Source of the DNA: Microbispora hainanensis
GTDB lineage: Bacteria; Actinomycetota; Actinomycetes; Streptosporangiales; Streptosporangiaceae
DNA: 64,000 nucleotides
Assembly: GCF_036186745.1 (NCBI RefSeq)
Contig: NZ_CP108086.1
Coordinates: 1,798,001 to 1,862,000 of the forward strand
Reading direction: 5' to 3'
Shown here in pieces: positions 35,567 through 44,684 of the stretch (the first letter of the stretch is position 1; each line of letters opens with the position of its first letter). Made by a program: the position numbers and the translations under genes. The notes beneath the pieces were generated by a model. It searched no databases. It saw nothing but the letters and a program-made list of their open reading frames with translations, and was not told the DNA's origin.

Positions 35567-36577
35567 ATGCGTGCAGCACTCGCCACCGGGGCCGGCGCCC
35601 CGTTGTCCCTGGTCGAACGTGAGATCCCGGAGCCGGGCCCGGGCGAGGTCCTGATCAGGGTCACCGCCTGCGGCCTGTGTTTCACCGACCTCAACCTGCT
35701 TCGCGGGCACTACCCGTTCGCCCGCTTCCCGGTCGTTCCCGGCCACGAGATCACCGGCACGGTCGCGGCGCTCGGCAGCGGCGTCACCGGACTGTCCGTG
35801 GGCGACGCGGTCGGGGCCCAGTTCCTGTACGACTCCTGTGGTCACTGTGACTACTGCGTGTCCGGCGACCAGATCCTCTGCCCGGCCAAGCGCATCACCG
35901 GCATCACGAACGACGGCGGCTACGCCGAATACGGCCTGTTCAAGAGCGGATATGTGACCCCGCTCCCGGCCGGGCTCGACCCGGTGGCCGCGGCGCCGCT
36001 GATGTGCGCGGGCCTCACCGCGTTCAACGGCCTGCGCCGGGCCGGTGCCACGGCGAACTCCCGGGTGGCGGTCATCGGCGCCGGCGGCATCGGCGCCCTC
36101 GCCGTCCGGTACGCCGTCGCGATGGGCGCCCGGGTCGCCGTGATCGGCCGCTCGGCCGAGGGCGAGGCGGCCGCCAAGGAGCTCGGCGCGGAGACGTACG
36201 TGGCGAGCCGCGACACCGACCCCGCCGCCGCACTCAAGGCGTGGGGCGGCGGCGCGGACGTCATCCTGAACGCCGCCCCCTCCAACGAGGCCGCCTCCGC
36301 CGTCCTCACCGGGCTCGCCCCGGACGGCACGCTGGTGCTCTGCGGCTACGACAACACGCCGCTCACCCTCAGCGCCCAGCCGATGGTGCTCAACCGGCTG
36401 CACGTCATGGCGTCCCCGTCCGGATCGCCCCACGATCTGCGCGACACGCTGGCCTTCTCCGCCCGGCACGGCATCCTGCCCGCGGTCACGCCGATCGGCC
36501 TCGACGGAGCCCCGGAGGCTCTCGACGCCATGGGCAGCGGGTCCGGCGGCGGCCGCCGCGTCATCACGTTCGCCTGA
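35567..36577 (+). CDS. Zinc-dependent alcohol dehydrogenase
   Basis: 336 aa. Catalytic zinc ligands appear in ACGLCFTDLN (Cys), GHEITG (His-Glu), and the structural zinc cluster is SCGHCDYCVSGDQILC (C-x2-C-x2-C-x7-C). The NAD(P) loop is VIGAGGIGALAVRYAV. It resembles the propanol-preferring ADH (AdhP) branch. Start ATG 35567 follows ACGGAGGAAACC. The SDR gene begins 30 nt downstream, so the two probably form an operon under the MmyB-type regulator. Substrate is unknown. Confidence 0.93.
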   Translation: MRAALATGAGAPLSLVEREIPEPGPGEVLIRVTACGLCFTDLNLLRGHYPFARFPVVPGHEITGTVAALGSGVTGLSVGDAVGAQFLYDSCGHCDYCVSGDQILCPAKRITGITNDGGYAEYGLFKSGYVTPLPAGLDPVAAAPLMCAGLTAFNGLRRAGATANSRVAVIGAGGIGALAVRYAVAMGARVAVIGRSAEGEAAAKELGAETYVASRDTDPAAALKAWGGGADVILNAAPSNEAASAVLTGLAPDGTLVLCGYDNTPLTLSAQPMVLNRLHVMASPSGSPHDLRDTLAFSARHGILPAVTPIGLDGAPEALDAMGSGSGGGRRVITFA

Positions 36578-36597
36578 CTCGTGTTCGCCTGACTCCA
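36568..36597 (+). repeat. 15-bp tandem duplication of a stop-codon segment
   Basis: GTTCGCCTGACTC occurs at 36568 and again at 36583. The first copy encodes the last residues and TGA of the ADH gene; the second repeats the same words, including TGA, immediately afterwards. Confidence 0.8.
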
Positions 36598-36607
36598 AGG
36601 AACACCG

Positions 36608-37495
36608 ATGAGCAAGACCATTCTGATCACCGGTGCGAGCTCCGGCTTCGGCGCGCTGTCCGCGCGCGCCCTGGCCCGCGCCGGGCACACCGTGTACGCC
36701 GCCATGCGCGCCACCACCGGGCGCAACGCCCCTCGCGTCGCCGAGGCGGCCGAATTCGCCAAGGAGCACGGCGTCGACCTCCGTACGGTCGAGCTGGACG
36801 TGCTCTCGCAGGAGTCGGTGGACGCCGCGGTCGCGACCGTCCTGGCCGAGGCGGGCGCCATCGACGTGGTCGTCCACAACGCCGGCCACATGGTGCTCGG
36901 CCCCACCGAGGCGTTCACCCCCGAGGAGCTCGCCGCCGTCTACGACACGAACGTGCTGGGCAGCCAGCGGCTCAACCGGGCGGTCCTGCCGCACATGCGC
37001 GAGCGGGGGCACGGCCTGCTGCTGTGGATCGGCTCCAGCTCCACCAGGGGCGGCACCCCGCCCTACCTCGCGCCGTACTTCGCCGCCAAGGCCGCGGCCG
37101 ACGCCTTGGCGGTGTCGTACGCGGCCGAGCTGGCCCGCTTCGGCATCGAGACCACGATCGTCGTCCCCGGCGCGTTCACCTCGGGCACCAACCACTTCGC
37201 CAACGCCGGACACCCGGCCGAGCAGGCGGTGATCGCGGCCTACGACGAGCGGTACGGCGCGCTCATGGAGCAGGTGGGCGAGCGGCTGGCCGCGCTGCAG
37301 CCGCCCGGCGCCGACGCCTCACTGGTCGCCGACGCCGTCGTCCAGGTCGTGGACACCCCGCACGGCACGCGGCCCTTCCGGGTGCACGTGGATCCGGTGG
37401 ACGACGGGTCGGCCGAGGTGAGCGAGGTCGCCGACCGCGTCCGCGCCCGTTTCCTCACCCGCATCGGGCTGGCGGACCTGCTGCACCCTGTCTGA
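36608..37495 (+). CDS. Short-chain dehydrogenase/reductase
   Basis: 295 aa. The NAD(P) loop is TILITGASSGFGALSARAL and the structural NAG motif is VVHNAGHMV. The catalytic Ser lies in GSSSTRGG and Tyr-x3-Lys in APYFAAKAAADAL. The classical SDR fold with a longer C-terminus suggests a carbonyl reductase-like enzyme. It follows the ADH gene closely, suggesting joint oxidation/reduction of related carbonyls or alcohols. The substrate is unknown. Confidence 0.92.
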   Translation: MSKTILITGASSGFGALSARALARAGHTVYAAMRATTGRNAPRVAEAAEFAKEHGVDLRTVELDVLSQESVDAAVATVLAEAGAIDVVVHNAGHMVLGPTEAFTPEELAAVYDTNVLGSQRLNRAVLPHMRERGHGLLLWIGSSSTRGGTPPYLAPYFAAKAAADALAVSYAAELARFGIETTIVVPGAFTSGTNHFANAGHPAEQAVIAAYDERYGALMEQVGERLAALQPPGADASLVADAVVQVVDTPHGTRPFRVHVDPVDDGSAEVSEVADRVRARFLTRIGLADLLHPV

Positions 37496-37559
37496 TCTTC
37501 TTCCGCGCCTGACCTTCTCCGGCGCCTGATCTTCTCCGGCGCCTGACCTTCTCCGGCTC
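37492..37559 (+). repeat. Four exact-length 17-bp tandem units beginning at the SDR stop codon
   Basis: Units CTGAYCTTCTCCGGCGC start at 37492, 37509, 37526 and 37543. The TGA of the first unit is the SDR stop codon and each later unit carries a copy. The array fills the whole gap between the convergent SDR and ABC-F genes. Confidence 0.9.
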
Positions 37560-37561
37560 GG

Positions 37562-39229
37562 CTATCGGGGGCGGACCACGCGCGTCTCGTCCCAGACCGG
37601 CTCGGGCGACTCGTACACCCGCCCGTCGGAGCCGAAGACCATATAGCGGTCGAAATCGGCCGCGAACCAGCGGTCGTGCGTCACCGCCAGCACCGTGCCC
37701 TCGAAAGCGTCCAGGCCCTGTTGCAGGGCCTCGGCGCTGGCGAGGTCGAGGTTGTCGGTCGGCTCGTCGAGCAGCAGCAGCGTCGCGCCCGACAGTTCGA
37801 GCAGCAGGATCTGCAGGCGGGCCTGCTGACCGCCCGACAGCGTCTCGAACCGCTGCTCGGCGACCCGCCCGGCGAGCTCGTAGCGGGCCAGGGCCTTCAT
37901 CGCCTCGTTCTTCAGCCGGGCGTGCTCGGTCATGACGATCTCGCAGGGCGTACGGCCGAGCAGCTCGGGCCGGGCGTGGGTCTGGGCGAAGTGCCCGGGG
38001 ACGACCCGCGCGCCGAGCCTGACCGTGCCGGTGTGGCGCACGTCCTCCCCGGCCAGCAGCCGCAGGAAGTGCGACTTGCCCGAGCCGTTCGAGCCCAGCA
38101 CGGCGACCCGCTCGCCGTACCAGACCTCCAGATCGAAGGGCTTCATCAGCCCGGTCAGCTCCAGGCTCTCGCAGATCACGGCTCGTTTGCCCGTACGGCC
38201 GCCGCGCAGCCGCATGCTGATGACCTGGTCCTTCGGCGCGAGCTCCGGCGGCCCCGCCTCCTCGAACCGGCGCAGCCGGGTCTGCGCGGCGTGGTAGGCC
38301 GGGGCCATGCCGTCGTTGTATGTGGCCTTCTGCTTGAGCATGACCACCAGGCGCTTGAGCTTGGCGTGCTCCTCGTCCCAGCGCCTGCGCAGCTCGTCGA
38401 GCCGCTCGTTGCGCTCCCGCCGCGCCTCGGCGTACGTCGCGAAGCCGCCGCCGTGGATCCAGACGTTGCCGGACTCGACCGTGACGATCCGGTCGGCGGC
38501 GTTGGCGAGCAGCTGCCGGTCGTGGGAGACCAGCAGCACGGTCTTGGGCGTCTCGCGCAGCGCCGTCTCCAGCCACACCTTGCCCGGCACGTCGAGGTAG
38601 TTGTCGGGCTCGTCGAGCAGCAGCACCTGGTCGGGCCCGCGCAGCAGGGCCTCCAGCACCAGCCTCTTCTGCTCACCGCCCGACAGCGTGGCGACCTCGC
38701 GATACTTCACCCTGTCGTACGGCGTGCCGAGGGCGGCCATCGTGCAGGCGTCCCAGAGCACCTCGATGTCGTAGCCCCCGGCGTCGGTGTAGTCGGTGAT
38801 CGCCTGGGCGTACCGCATCTGGGTCTTCTCGTCGTCCCGCTCCATCATCGCCAGCTCGGCGGCGTCGAGCCGTTCGGCCGCCGTCCTGACCCGTTGCGGC
38901 GCGACGCTGAGCAGCAGGTCCTGCACCGTGCGGCCGTCCCGGATGTTGCCGACGAACTGCCGCATCACGCCGAGCCCGCCCGAATGGGCCACCGTGCCCT
39001 CGACCGGCTGGAGATCGCCCGCGATCATCCGCAGCAGGGTCGTCTTGCCCGCGCCGTTCGGCCCGACCAGGGCCGCCTTGACGCCCTCCCCCACACGGAA
39101 CGACACGTCGTTCAGGAGCGTCCTGCCGTCTGGCAGCACATGTGTCAGATGCCCGACCTCGACGTGTCCCACAGCGGCGTTCCCTTCTCGCTCCTGGCGC
39201 AGGCTACTTGCCGGGTTCACGATCGGCAT
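37562..39229 (-). CDS. ABC-F family ATP-binding protein
   Basis: 555 aa from ATG 39229 (GAGGA 6 nt upstream). Two ATP-binding cassettes without membrane domains are seen: Walker A GPNGAGKTTLLRM and GSNGSGKSHFLRL, signatures LSGGEQKRLV and LSGGQQARLQ, and Walker B LLLDEPDNYLD and LLLDEPTDNLD. The linker between them is highly charged (ERNERLDELRRRWDEEHAKLKR). ABC-F proteins act on ribosomes, either as translation factors or as antibiotic-resistance proteins. The second possibility is of interest because a carboxylate-activating pair starts 170 nt away on the other strand, but this is context only. Confidence 0.94.
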   Translation of the reverse strand: MPIVNPASSLRQEREGNAAVGHVEVGHLTHVLPDGRTLLNDVSFRVGEGVKAALVGPNGAGKTTLLRMIAGDLQPVEGTVAHSGGLGVMRQFVGNIRDGRTVQDLLLSVAPQRVRTAAERLDAAELAMMERDDEKTQMRYAQAITDYTDAGGYDIEVLWDACTMAALGTPYDRVKYREVATLSGGEQKRLVLEALLRGPDQVLLLDEPDNYLDVPGKVWLETALRETPKTVLLVSHDRQLLANAADRIVTVESGNVWIHGGGFATYAEARRERNERLDELRRRWDEEHAKLKRLVVMLKQKATYNDGMAPAYHAAQTRLRRFEEAGPPELAPKDQVISMRLRGGRTGKRAVICESLELTGLMKPFDLEVWYGERVAVLGSNGSGKSHFLRLLAGEDVRHTGTVRLGARVVPGHFAQTHARPELLGRTPCEIVMTEHARLKNEAMKALARYELAGRVAEQRFETLSGGQQARLQILLLELSGATLLLLDEPTDNLDLASAEALQQGLDAFEGTVLAVTHDRWFAADFDRYMVFGSDGRVYESPEPVWDETRVVRPR

Positions 39230-39399
39230 CCCAATTCCTCGGCGGCGGCTTCGAGCTGAGTGGCGGCACGCGGGCGAGGCGCACCCCTGGTGGCCCGGCG
39301 CCCGGTCTTTTCCGCAGTGCCGGGGTTCCTTGACCTGGTGGCGAATCGTCCGGAAATAGCCTGGCTTTTCAGGGGATTTCCGAGTCAAAGGGGCCGGAT

Positions 39400-40494
39400 A
39401 TGTCAACGAATCCGATCCTCGACTGCCCGCTCGACCAGGTGCCGGAGGGCCCGGAGTTCATCGAGGCCGCCATGCGATGGCACTTCAGCCCCGAGACCGG
39501 CTCGCCGTACTGGCTGGAACGGGCGAAGACGCTCGGCTTCGACCCGCGCGAGGACGTGCGCACCTTCGAGGACCTGCGCCGCTTTCCCAACGTGGCCAAC
39601 GAGCTGCGCGGCGTCCGGGTGGAGGACCTGATCCCCCGGGGGTACGGCCCGGACGCGGACGTCATCGGCGTGTACGAGAGCGGCGGCACGACCGGGCCGC
39701 CCAAGCGCGTGGTGCTGCTGCGCGACTGGATGGAACGGCTGATGCACCACACCGAGAAGGATCTGCAGGTGAAGGGTTATCCCGAGAGCGGCCACTGGCT
39801 GGCGCTCGTGCCGACCGGGCCGCACGTCTTCGGCGAGCTGGTCCGCTGGCAGGCCGCGCGGCGGGGCGGCGTCCCCTTCACCGTCGACATGGACCCCCGA
39901 TGGGTCAAGAGATGCATCGCCGAGGGCCGCGCCGACGAGGCCGAGCGCTACGCCGAGCACCTGGTCGACCAGTGCGCCCACATCCTGGAGACCCAGGACG
40001 TGCGGGTCCTGGTGACCACGCCGCCGCTGCTGACCCGGCTGGCCCGCAGGAACGCGCTCATCGACCTGATCAACGCGAAGATCGACGTGATCGGCTGGGG
40101 TGGCGCGCACATGGATCCCGACACCCACTATCTGCTCCGCACGGAGGTCTTCCCGGACGTCAAGCTGTACGGCACGTACGGCAGCACGATGATCCTCGGC
40201 GGGCTGGGCGAGCGCATCGTGCCGCCGGAGCAGGACATCGTCATCTTCGACGCCTTCTCCCCCTACATCACGTTTTCCGTGATCGATCAGGAGAGCGGCG
40301 CGCCCGTCCGATACGGCGACCGCGGCCAGGTGGTGATGCACCACGTCAGCAAGAGCTTCCTGCTGCCCAACAACCTCGAACGCGACCTGGCCACCCGCGT
40401 GGCGGCGCCGCCGGGGCAGCTGGGCGACTCCGTCGCCGACGTCGGCCCGCTCCCCACCTTCGAGAACGAGCAGGTCATCGAGGGGGTGTACTGA
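39400..40494 (+). CDS. EhpF-like carboxylate-adenylating enzyme
   Basis: 364 aa. The ANL-superfamily ATP loop is YESGGTTGPPKRVVLL near residue 93, and the Gly-Thr-Tyr-Gly-Ser motif (LYGTYGSTMILGG) near 255. It resembles phenazine-biosynthesis EhpF and LuxE/PaaK-type ligases rather than large acyl-CoA synthetases; a full separate C-terminal lid domain is short or absent. It should form an acyl-AMP from a carboxylic acid. Its TGA overlaps the ATG of the next gene (TGATG), so the aldehyde-forming partner is coupled in translation. Start ATG 39400 has AGGGG upstream. Confidence 0.82.
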   Translation: MSTNPILDCPLDQVPEGPEFIEAAMRWHFSPETGSPYWLERAKTLGFDPREDVRTFEDLRRFPNVANELRGVRVEDLIPRGYGPDADVIGVYESGGTTGPPKRVVLLRDWMERLMHHTEKDLQVKGYPESGHWLALVPTGPHVFGELVRWQAARRGGVPFTVDMDPRWVKRCIAEGRADEAERYAEHLVDQCAHILETQDVRVLVTTPPLLTRLARRNALIDLINAKIDVIGWGGAHMDPDTHYLLRTEVFPDVKLYGTYGSTMILGGLGERIVPPEQDIVIFDAFSPYITFSVIDQESGAPVRYGDRGQVVMHHVSKSFLLPNNLERDLATRVAAPPGQLGDSVADVGPLPTFENEQVIEGVY

Positions 40495-41864
40495 TGGACG
40501 AGCTGATCCGGCTCGACGCGCTTGGAGCGGGCGGGGCCTATCACAGCCGCAGCCGGTTGACGATCACCGAGCTGACCGGGACGCCGGTCGCCGAGCTGAG
40601 CCTGGTGCCGCGGCTGTTCGTGCAGCGGACGATGGCGGCCCTGCGCGAGGCGCGCACCCTGCCTGCCCACGATCGGGCGGCGGCCCTCGCCCGCGCGGGA
40701 CGGCTCTTCGCGACCGGCGTGGTGGACGGCATCCCGGCGGAGAGATACCAGCACATCGTCAGCCGCGTCTCCGGGATGCCGATCACCGTGGTCCGTTCGG
40801 CGACCGAGGGCATCGGGCGGCGCGCCGCCGAGGCGTACCGCACCACCCGGTACGCCCGTCCGCAGGGCGCGGTGGACGACTGGCGCGACCCGCTCACCCG
40901 CAACGGCCACGCGGTCTGGACCCGGCGCGGCGACGTCTTCGCCGTACACGCCGCGGGCAACCACCCGGGCGTGCACACGCTGTGGCTGGAGGCCCTGGCG
41001 CTGGGCTACCGGGTCGCGGTGCGGCCGTCGCGGCGCGAGCCGTTCACCCCGCACCGCCTGATCACGGCGCTGCGCGAGTCGGGGTTCGGCGACGACCAGG
41101 TGGTGCTCCTGCCGACCGACTACGCGGTGGCCGACGACGTCATCCGCGACGCCGACCTCGCCATGGTGTACGGCGGCGAGGAGGTCGTGAACAAGTACGG
41201 CAACGACGTCAGGGTGCTGCCTCAGGGCCCGGGACGGTCCAAGATCCTGCTCACCGGACGCGACTGGGAGTCCCATCTGGGGACGATCGTGGAGTCGATC
41301 AGCGCCTTCGGCGGGACGGCCTGCGTGAACGCGACCGCCGTCTTCGTGGAGGGCGATCCCGCACCGGTGGCCGAGGCCGTCGCGGAACGGCTCGCGGCGA
41401 TCCCGAGCCTGCCGCCGGAGGACGACGGCGCGGTGCTGCCCGTCCAGCCGGTCGCGGACGCGCACGCGATCGAGAAATACCTGCTCGACCACGTGAACGG
41501 CGCGACGCCCGTGCTCGGCGGCGACGGCGTGGTGGACGACCTGGGCGACGGCAGCGCGGCGCTGCGGCCGGCCGTCTTCCGGGTGAACCGGCCAGATGCG
41601 CCCCAGACGGGCATCGAGCTGGCGTTCCCCTGCGTGTGGTTCGCGCCCTGGAGCCGGGCGGACGGCGTCGAGCCGCTCAGGAACACGCTCGTGCTGACCG
41701 CGATCACGGATGACGAGGGGCTGGTCGACCGGTTGGTGGAGGATCCGTCGATCAGGAACGTCTACCTGGGGGACACCCCCACCTATCTGATGCCGCCGTG
41801 GGTGCCGCACGACGCCTACCTCGGCGAGTTCCTCATGCGCACAAAAGGTGTCATCCGCACTTAG
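40494..41864 (+). CDS. EhpG/LuxC-like acyl reductase of the aldehyde dehydrogenase superfamily
   Basis: 456 aa. The catalytic Cys lies in FGGTACVNATAVFVEG. The nucleotide-binding half includes AVHAAGNHPGVHTLWLEAL and YRVAVRPSRREPFTPHRL. It matches the aldehyde-dehydrogenase-fold reductases that take an activated acid (acyl-AMP, thioester) to an aldehyde, such as EhpG with EhpF in griseoluteic-acid synthesis or LuxC with LuxE. Coupled with the preceding adenylating gene by a 1-nt overlap. Together they would form a two-protein carboxylic acid reductase. No phenazine core genes are nearby, so the acid is unknown. Confidence 0.8.
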   Translation: MDELIRLDALGAGGAYHSRSRLTITELTGTPVAELSLVPRLFVQRTMAALREARTLPAHDRAAALARAGRLFATGVVDGIPAERYQHIVSRVSGMPITVVRSATEGIGRRAAEAYRTTRYARPQGAVDDWRDPLTRNGHAVWTRRGDVFAVHAAGNHPGVHTLWLEALALGYRVAVRPSRREPFTPHRLITALRESGFGDDQVVLLPTDYAVADDVIRDADLAMVYGGEEVVNKYGNDVRVLPQGPGRSKILLTGRDWESHLGTIVESISAFGGTACVNATAVFVEGDPAPVAEAVAERLAAIPSLPPEDDGAVLPVQPVADAHAIEKYLLDHVNGATPVLGGDGVVDDLGDGSAALRPAVFRVNRPDAPQTGIELAFPCVWFAPWSRADGVEPLRNTLVLTAITDDEGLVDRLVEDPSIRNVYLGDTPTYLMPPWVPHDAYLGEFLMRTKGVIRT

Positions 41865-41913
41865 CGCGCTGTGCGCCCTTAAACAACCGCAAAAGGCCCA
41901 GTAGATTGCGGGC

Positions 41914-43029
41914 ATGCACAGGACGAGACGGTGGCGGCGCCGCCTGCTGTGGACGCTCGCCGTCGTCGTGGTGCTCGCCGTCGTCGCCGTCGGCGGCGCG
42001 GGCTGGTACTACTCCGGCCTGGTCATCGACCCCGTCCACACCTCCGGCTATCCCCTGGAGGTGACGGCCGTCGACGGCGACCAGGTCACCATCAAGGGCG
42101 GCTCCGACACGGCCGCCCCCGGCACATACGGCCTGACCTGGGCGGACGGCAACGCGCTGCTGGGCCAGGTGGTCACGAGCGGGGCCGGCACGGTGACCAG
42201 GAAGGTCGCCGAGGTCGTGCGCGGCGAGCTGCGTCCCGGCGTGCGGGCCTACTTCGACCGCTGGCTGTGGGGCCACGGGACCCCGGCCGCCGCCGGCGTG
42301 CCGTACACGGACGTGAAGATCCCCTCGCCGCTCGGCGACTTCCCCGGCTGGCGGACCGAGGGCACCTCCACGACCTGGGTGATCGCCGTACACGGCCGCA
42401 ACGGCGGCCCGGCGGAGGCTCTGCGCGTGCTGCCGGTCTTCCACAGCCTGGGGATGCCGGTGCTGGGCATCACCTACCGCAACGACGAGAACGCCCCGGC
42501 GAGCGAGGACGGCAAGCTCCACCTTGGCGCCACCGAATGGCAGGACGTCGCGGCGGCCATCACGTACGCCAGGAAGCAGGGCGCGACCGGCATCGTCCTG
42601 TACGGCTGGTCGATGGGCGGGGGCATCGTGCCGATGACCGTGCGCAACCTGCCCGGCGAGCCGATCAAGGCCATGATCCTCGACAGCCCGGTCATCGACT
42701 GGCGGGCGCCGATCGCCCTCGGGGCCGAGCAGATGGGCGTGCCCGGCTTCCTCGTATCGGTGGGCGAATGGGTCATCGAACGACGCACCGGCGTGTCCTT
42801 CGACGACATCGACCACCTGCGGCACGCCCGCGAGTTCACGATCCCCACGCTGGTCTTCGTGGACGACGACGACGCGACCGTGCCGACCGGTCCGGCGCTG
42901 CGGTTCGCCGAGGCCCGCTCCGACATCGTCAGGCTCGTACGGACCAGCGGAGGCGGGCACACCGGCTCCTGGAACGCGGACCCCGGGCGTTACGAGCGTG
43001 AGGTCAAGGAGTTCGTCTCGTCCCTGTGA
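41914..43029 (+). CDS. Membrane-anchored alpha/beta hydrolase
   Basis: 371 aa. Basic N-terminus plus one transmembrane helix (LLWTLAVVVVLAVVAVGGAGWYY) anchors the enzyme facing outward. The hydrolase core shows the oxyanion HGRNGG segment, the nucleophile elbow YGWSMGGGI and VFVDDDDATVP with a final His in SGGGHTGSW. All three triad members are present. Substrate unknown; relatives are annotated as peptidases or esterases. It follows the EhpG-like gene by 50 nt in the same direction and could be part of that unit. Confidence 0.87.
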   Translation: MHRTRRWRRRLLWTLAVVVVLAVVAVGGAGWYYSGLVIDPVHTSGYPLEVTAVDGDQVTIKGGSDTAAPGTYGLTWADGNALLGQVVTSGAGTVTRKVAEVVRGELRPGVRAYFDRWLWGHGTPAAAGVPYTDVKIPSPLGDFPGWRTEGTSTTWVIAVHGRNGGPAEALRVLPVFHSLGMPVLGITYRNDENAPASEDGKLHLGATEWQDVAAAITYARKQGATGIVLYGWSMGGGIVPMTVRNLPGEPIKAMILDSPVIDWRAPIALGAEQMGVPGFLVSVGEWVIERRTGVSFDDIDHLRHAREFTIPTLVFVDDDDATVPTGPALRFAEARSDIVRLVRTSGGGHTGSWNADPGRYEREVKEFVSSL

Positions 43030-43320
43030 CAGGAGCCGGGGACCACGACGGTCATCGAGCCGCCGACCGGGGTGAAACAGAGCCGTTCGTACACGCGCCC
43101 GGCCGGGTCGCCCTCAGACACGGCCAGGCCCGGCCGTCGGCCGCCGCCCTCTCCCGTACGGCGGCCGGCATGCGCGTGCCGAGGCCGGAGGGCGTGCGGG
43201 CGGGATGGCGGAAGACCTCCACCACCCAGGGCCGGCTGTGGTGGAGCATGACCGGCACGCCGCCCGCCCCGGTCAGAAGCACGCGTTCCACACGAGGGAG
43301 GATCTCGGAGCCCGACGAGG
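43030..43320 (-). pseudogene. GNAT acetyltransferase remnant (frameshifted, 5' truncated)
   Basis: In one minus frame the sequence reads RVLLTGAGGVPVML, then HSRPWVVEVFRHP and GLGTRMPAAVRERAAADG. After about 43140 the GNAT reading continues in another frame as GLAVSEGDPAGRVYERLCF and TPVGGS. Together they give the acetyl-CoA site and the C-terminal strand of a GNAT protein, without an N-terminus. A single indel near DGR/PGL explains it. The end overlaps the hydrolase gene tail. Confidence 0.6.
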
Positions 43321-43773
43321 CCGGGCGACACCCTTTTCCGGACCGGAAGCTCCGCCGCGTCTACGTGCAGGGATGACCCACTTCCTCCGGGGTTGAGCAT
43401 GGGCTTCGGAGACGGAGTCGGAAAAAGATGGCGTGGCCCGGGAACAACAACTCCGGACACGTGGTTGGATGAAGTGTGGCCGGTGTGCAGGTGTCCCCGG
43501 GCCTCACCTAATTTGCCTTCGCGGACTACCGTTCGGCTGGAGCCGCGTTGTGCCTTTCGCCGAGAGGCGACCCGGCACCGGCACCACACGTGCGGGACCC
43601 CGGCAGGAGATCCTCCTGCCGGGGTCCTGGCGTCTACGGGGTCTTCCGATGTCTCTGCGGAGTCTTCTCGGCGGTGAACGGTTCACCGCCGCAGGACGCC
43701 TGAGCCCTGCGGATATCAACCTCCTTACCCCTTTGCATCCACTTTTGTCGGCTGAGGGTGACAAGATGCGTCC
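43321..43773. other. Intergenic stretch with one long hairpin
   Basis: No gene is supported on either strand. The one clear structure is a 15-bp perfect inverted repeat, GGACCCCGGCAGGAG (43595-43609) with its complement (43613-43627) around ATC. It has no T-tract. It could be a terminator or a leader structure for the methyltransferase gene 147 nt downstream. Confidence 0.5.
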
Positions 43774-44430
43774 GTGCCTGATTTGGATCCGCAGTCGATC
43801 GCCTCCTACTGGGACGCGGAGGCAGACACCTTCGACGACGAGGCCGACCACGGGCTGCGCGACCTCCGGGTCCGCGCGGCCTGGGCGGGACGGCTGCGGT
43901 CCTGGATGCCGCGGCCTCCCACCGACGTCCTCGACCTGGGTTGCGGCACCGGGTCGCTGACGCTGCTGCTGGCCGAGCAGGGGCATCGGCCGGTGGGCGT
44001 CGACCTGTCCCCCAGGATGGCCGAGACGGCCCGGGGCAAGCTGGCCGCCGCGGGCTTCACCGCACCCGTCCTCACCGGCGACGCGAGCGACCCGCCGGCC
44101 GACGCCGGCACCTCCTTCGACGTCGTCCTGGCCCGGCACCTGCTGTGGACCCTGCCCGCGCCGGAGCACGCGTTGCAGACCTGGATGGGCCTGCTGCGCC
44201 CACACGGCCGGCTGATCCTCATCGAGGGCAACTGGCAGGCCTCCGGAGACGGCCCGCCGTACGTGCCGGGCGCCCACTCTCTGCCCTGGCTCGGCGGGGT
44301 GAGCGCCGAACCACTCGTCGAGGTGCTCCGGCCGTACGCGTCGAGTGTGGCGGTGGAACCGCTGACCGACCCGGTTCTGTGGGGAAAGCCCGTCCACGAC
44401 GAGCGATACGCCGTCATCGCCCACCGCTGA
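43774..44430 (+). CDS. Class I SAM-dependent methyltransferase
   Basis: 218 aa from GTG 43774. Motif I is VLDLGCGTGSLTLLLAEQGH with the acidic strand end PVGVDLSPRMAETARGKL. Post-motifs are DVVLARHLLWTLPAPEHAL and RPHGRLILIEGNWQ. The sequence is typical of small UbiE/Methyltransf_11-type enzymes in actinomycetes, whose substrates are usually unknown. Nothing adjacent suggests one. GTG is used without a clear Shine-Dalgarno site, so the start could be leaderless or slightly different. Confidence 0.9.
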   Translation: MPDLDPQSIASYWDAEADTFDDEADHGLRDLRVRAAWAGRLRSWMPRPPTDVLDLGCGTGSLTLLLAEQGHRPVGVDLSPRMAETARGKLAAAGFTAPVLTGDASDPPADAGTSFDVVLARHLLWTLPAPEHALQTWMGLLRPHGRLILIEGNWQASGDGPPYVPGAHSLPWLGGVSAEPLVEVLRPYASSVAVEPLTDPVLWGKPVHDERYAVIAHR

Positions 44431-44684
44431 GCTGCGTAATTCGCGGAAAACACACAATGCCGATTCCGTAAACGTCTCGGCAATTAGTCGAAGCATATTG
44501 CCGGCGAAATGCGCGGGCAAAGCGCGGCCTGGTCATCGCGTCGTAGCCGACAGCCACGTCCAAGGGCGCACATGGAATTCCGCAGCGGTCGGCCCGGGAG
44601 GGGTCAACTCGCCTGGACGGGCTCCGGAGGCGTGTGCCAACGATTGAGATACGACCCGATCGCTGATCGGAGAGGAGTATCTCT

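Noticed and set aside
43393-43773. A small gene in the gap before the methyltransferase
   Set aside because: Open frames here lack ribosome sites and any recognisable sequence, and several run through the long hairpin at 43595-43627.
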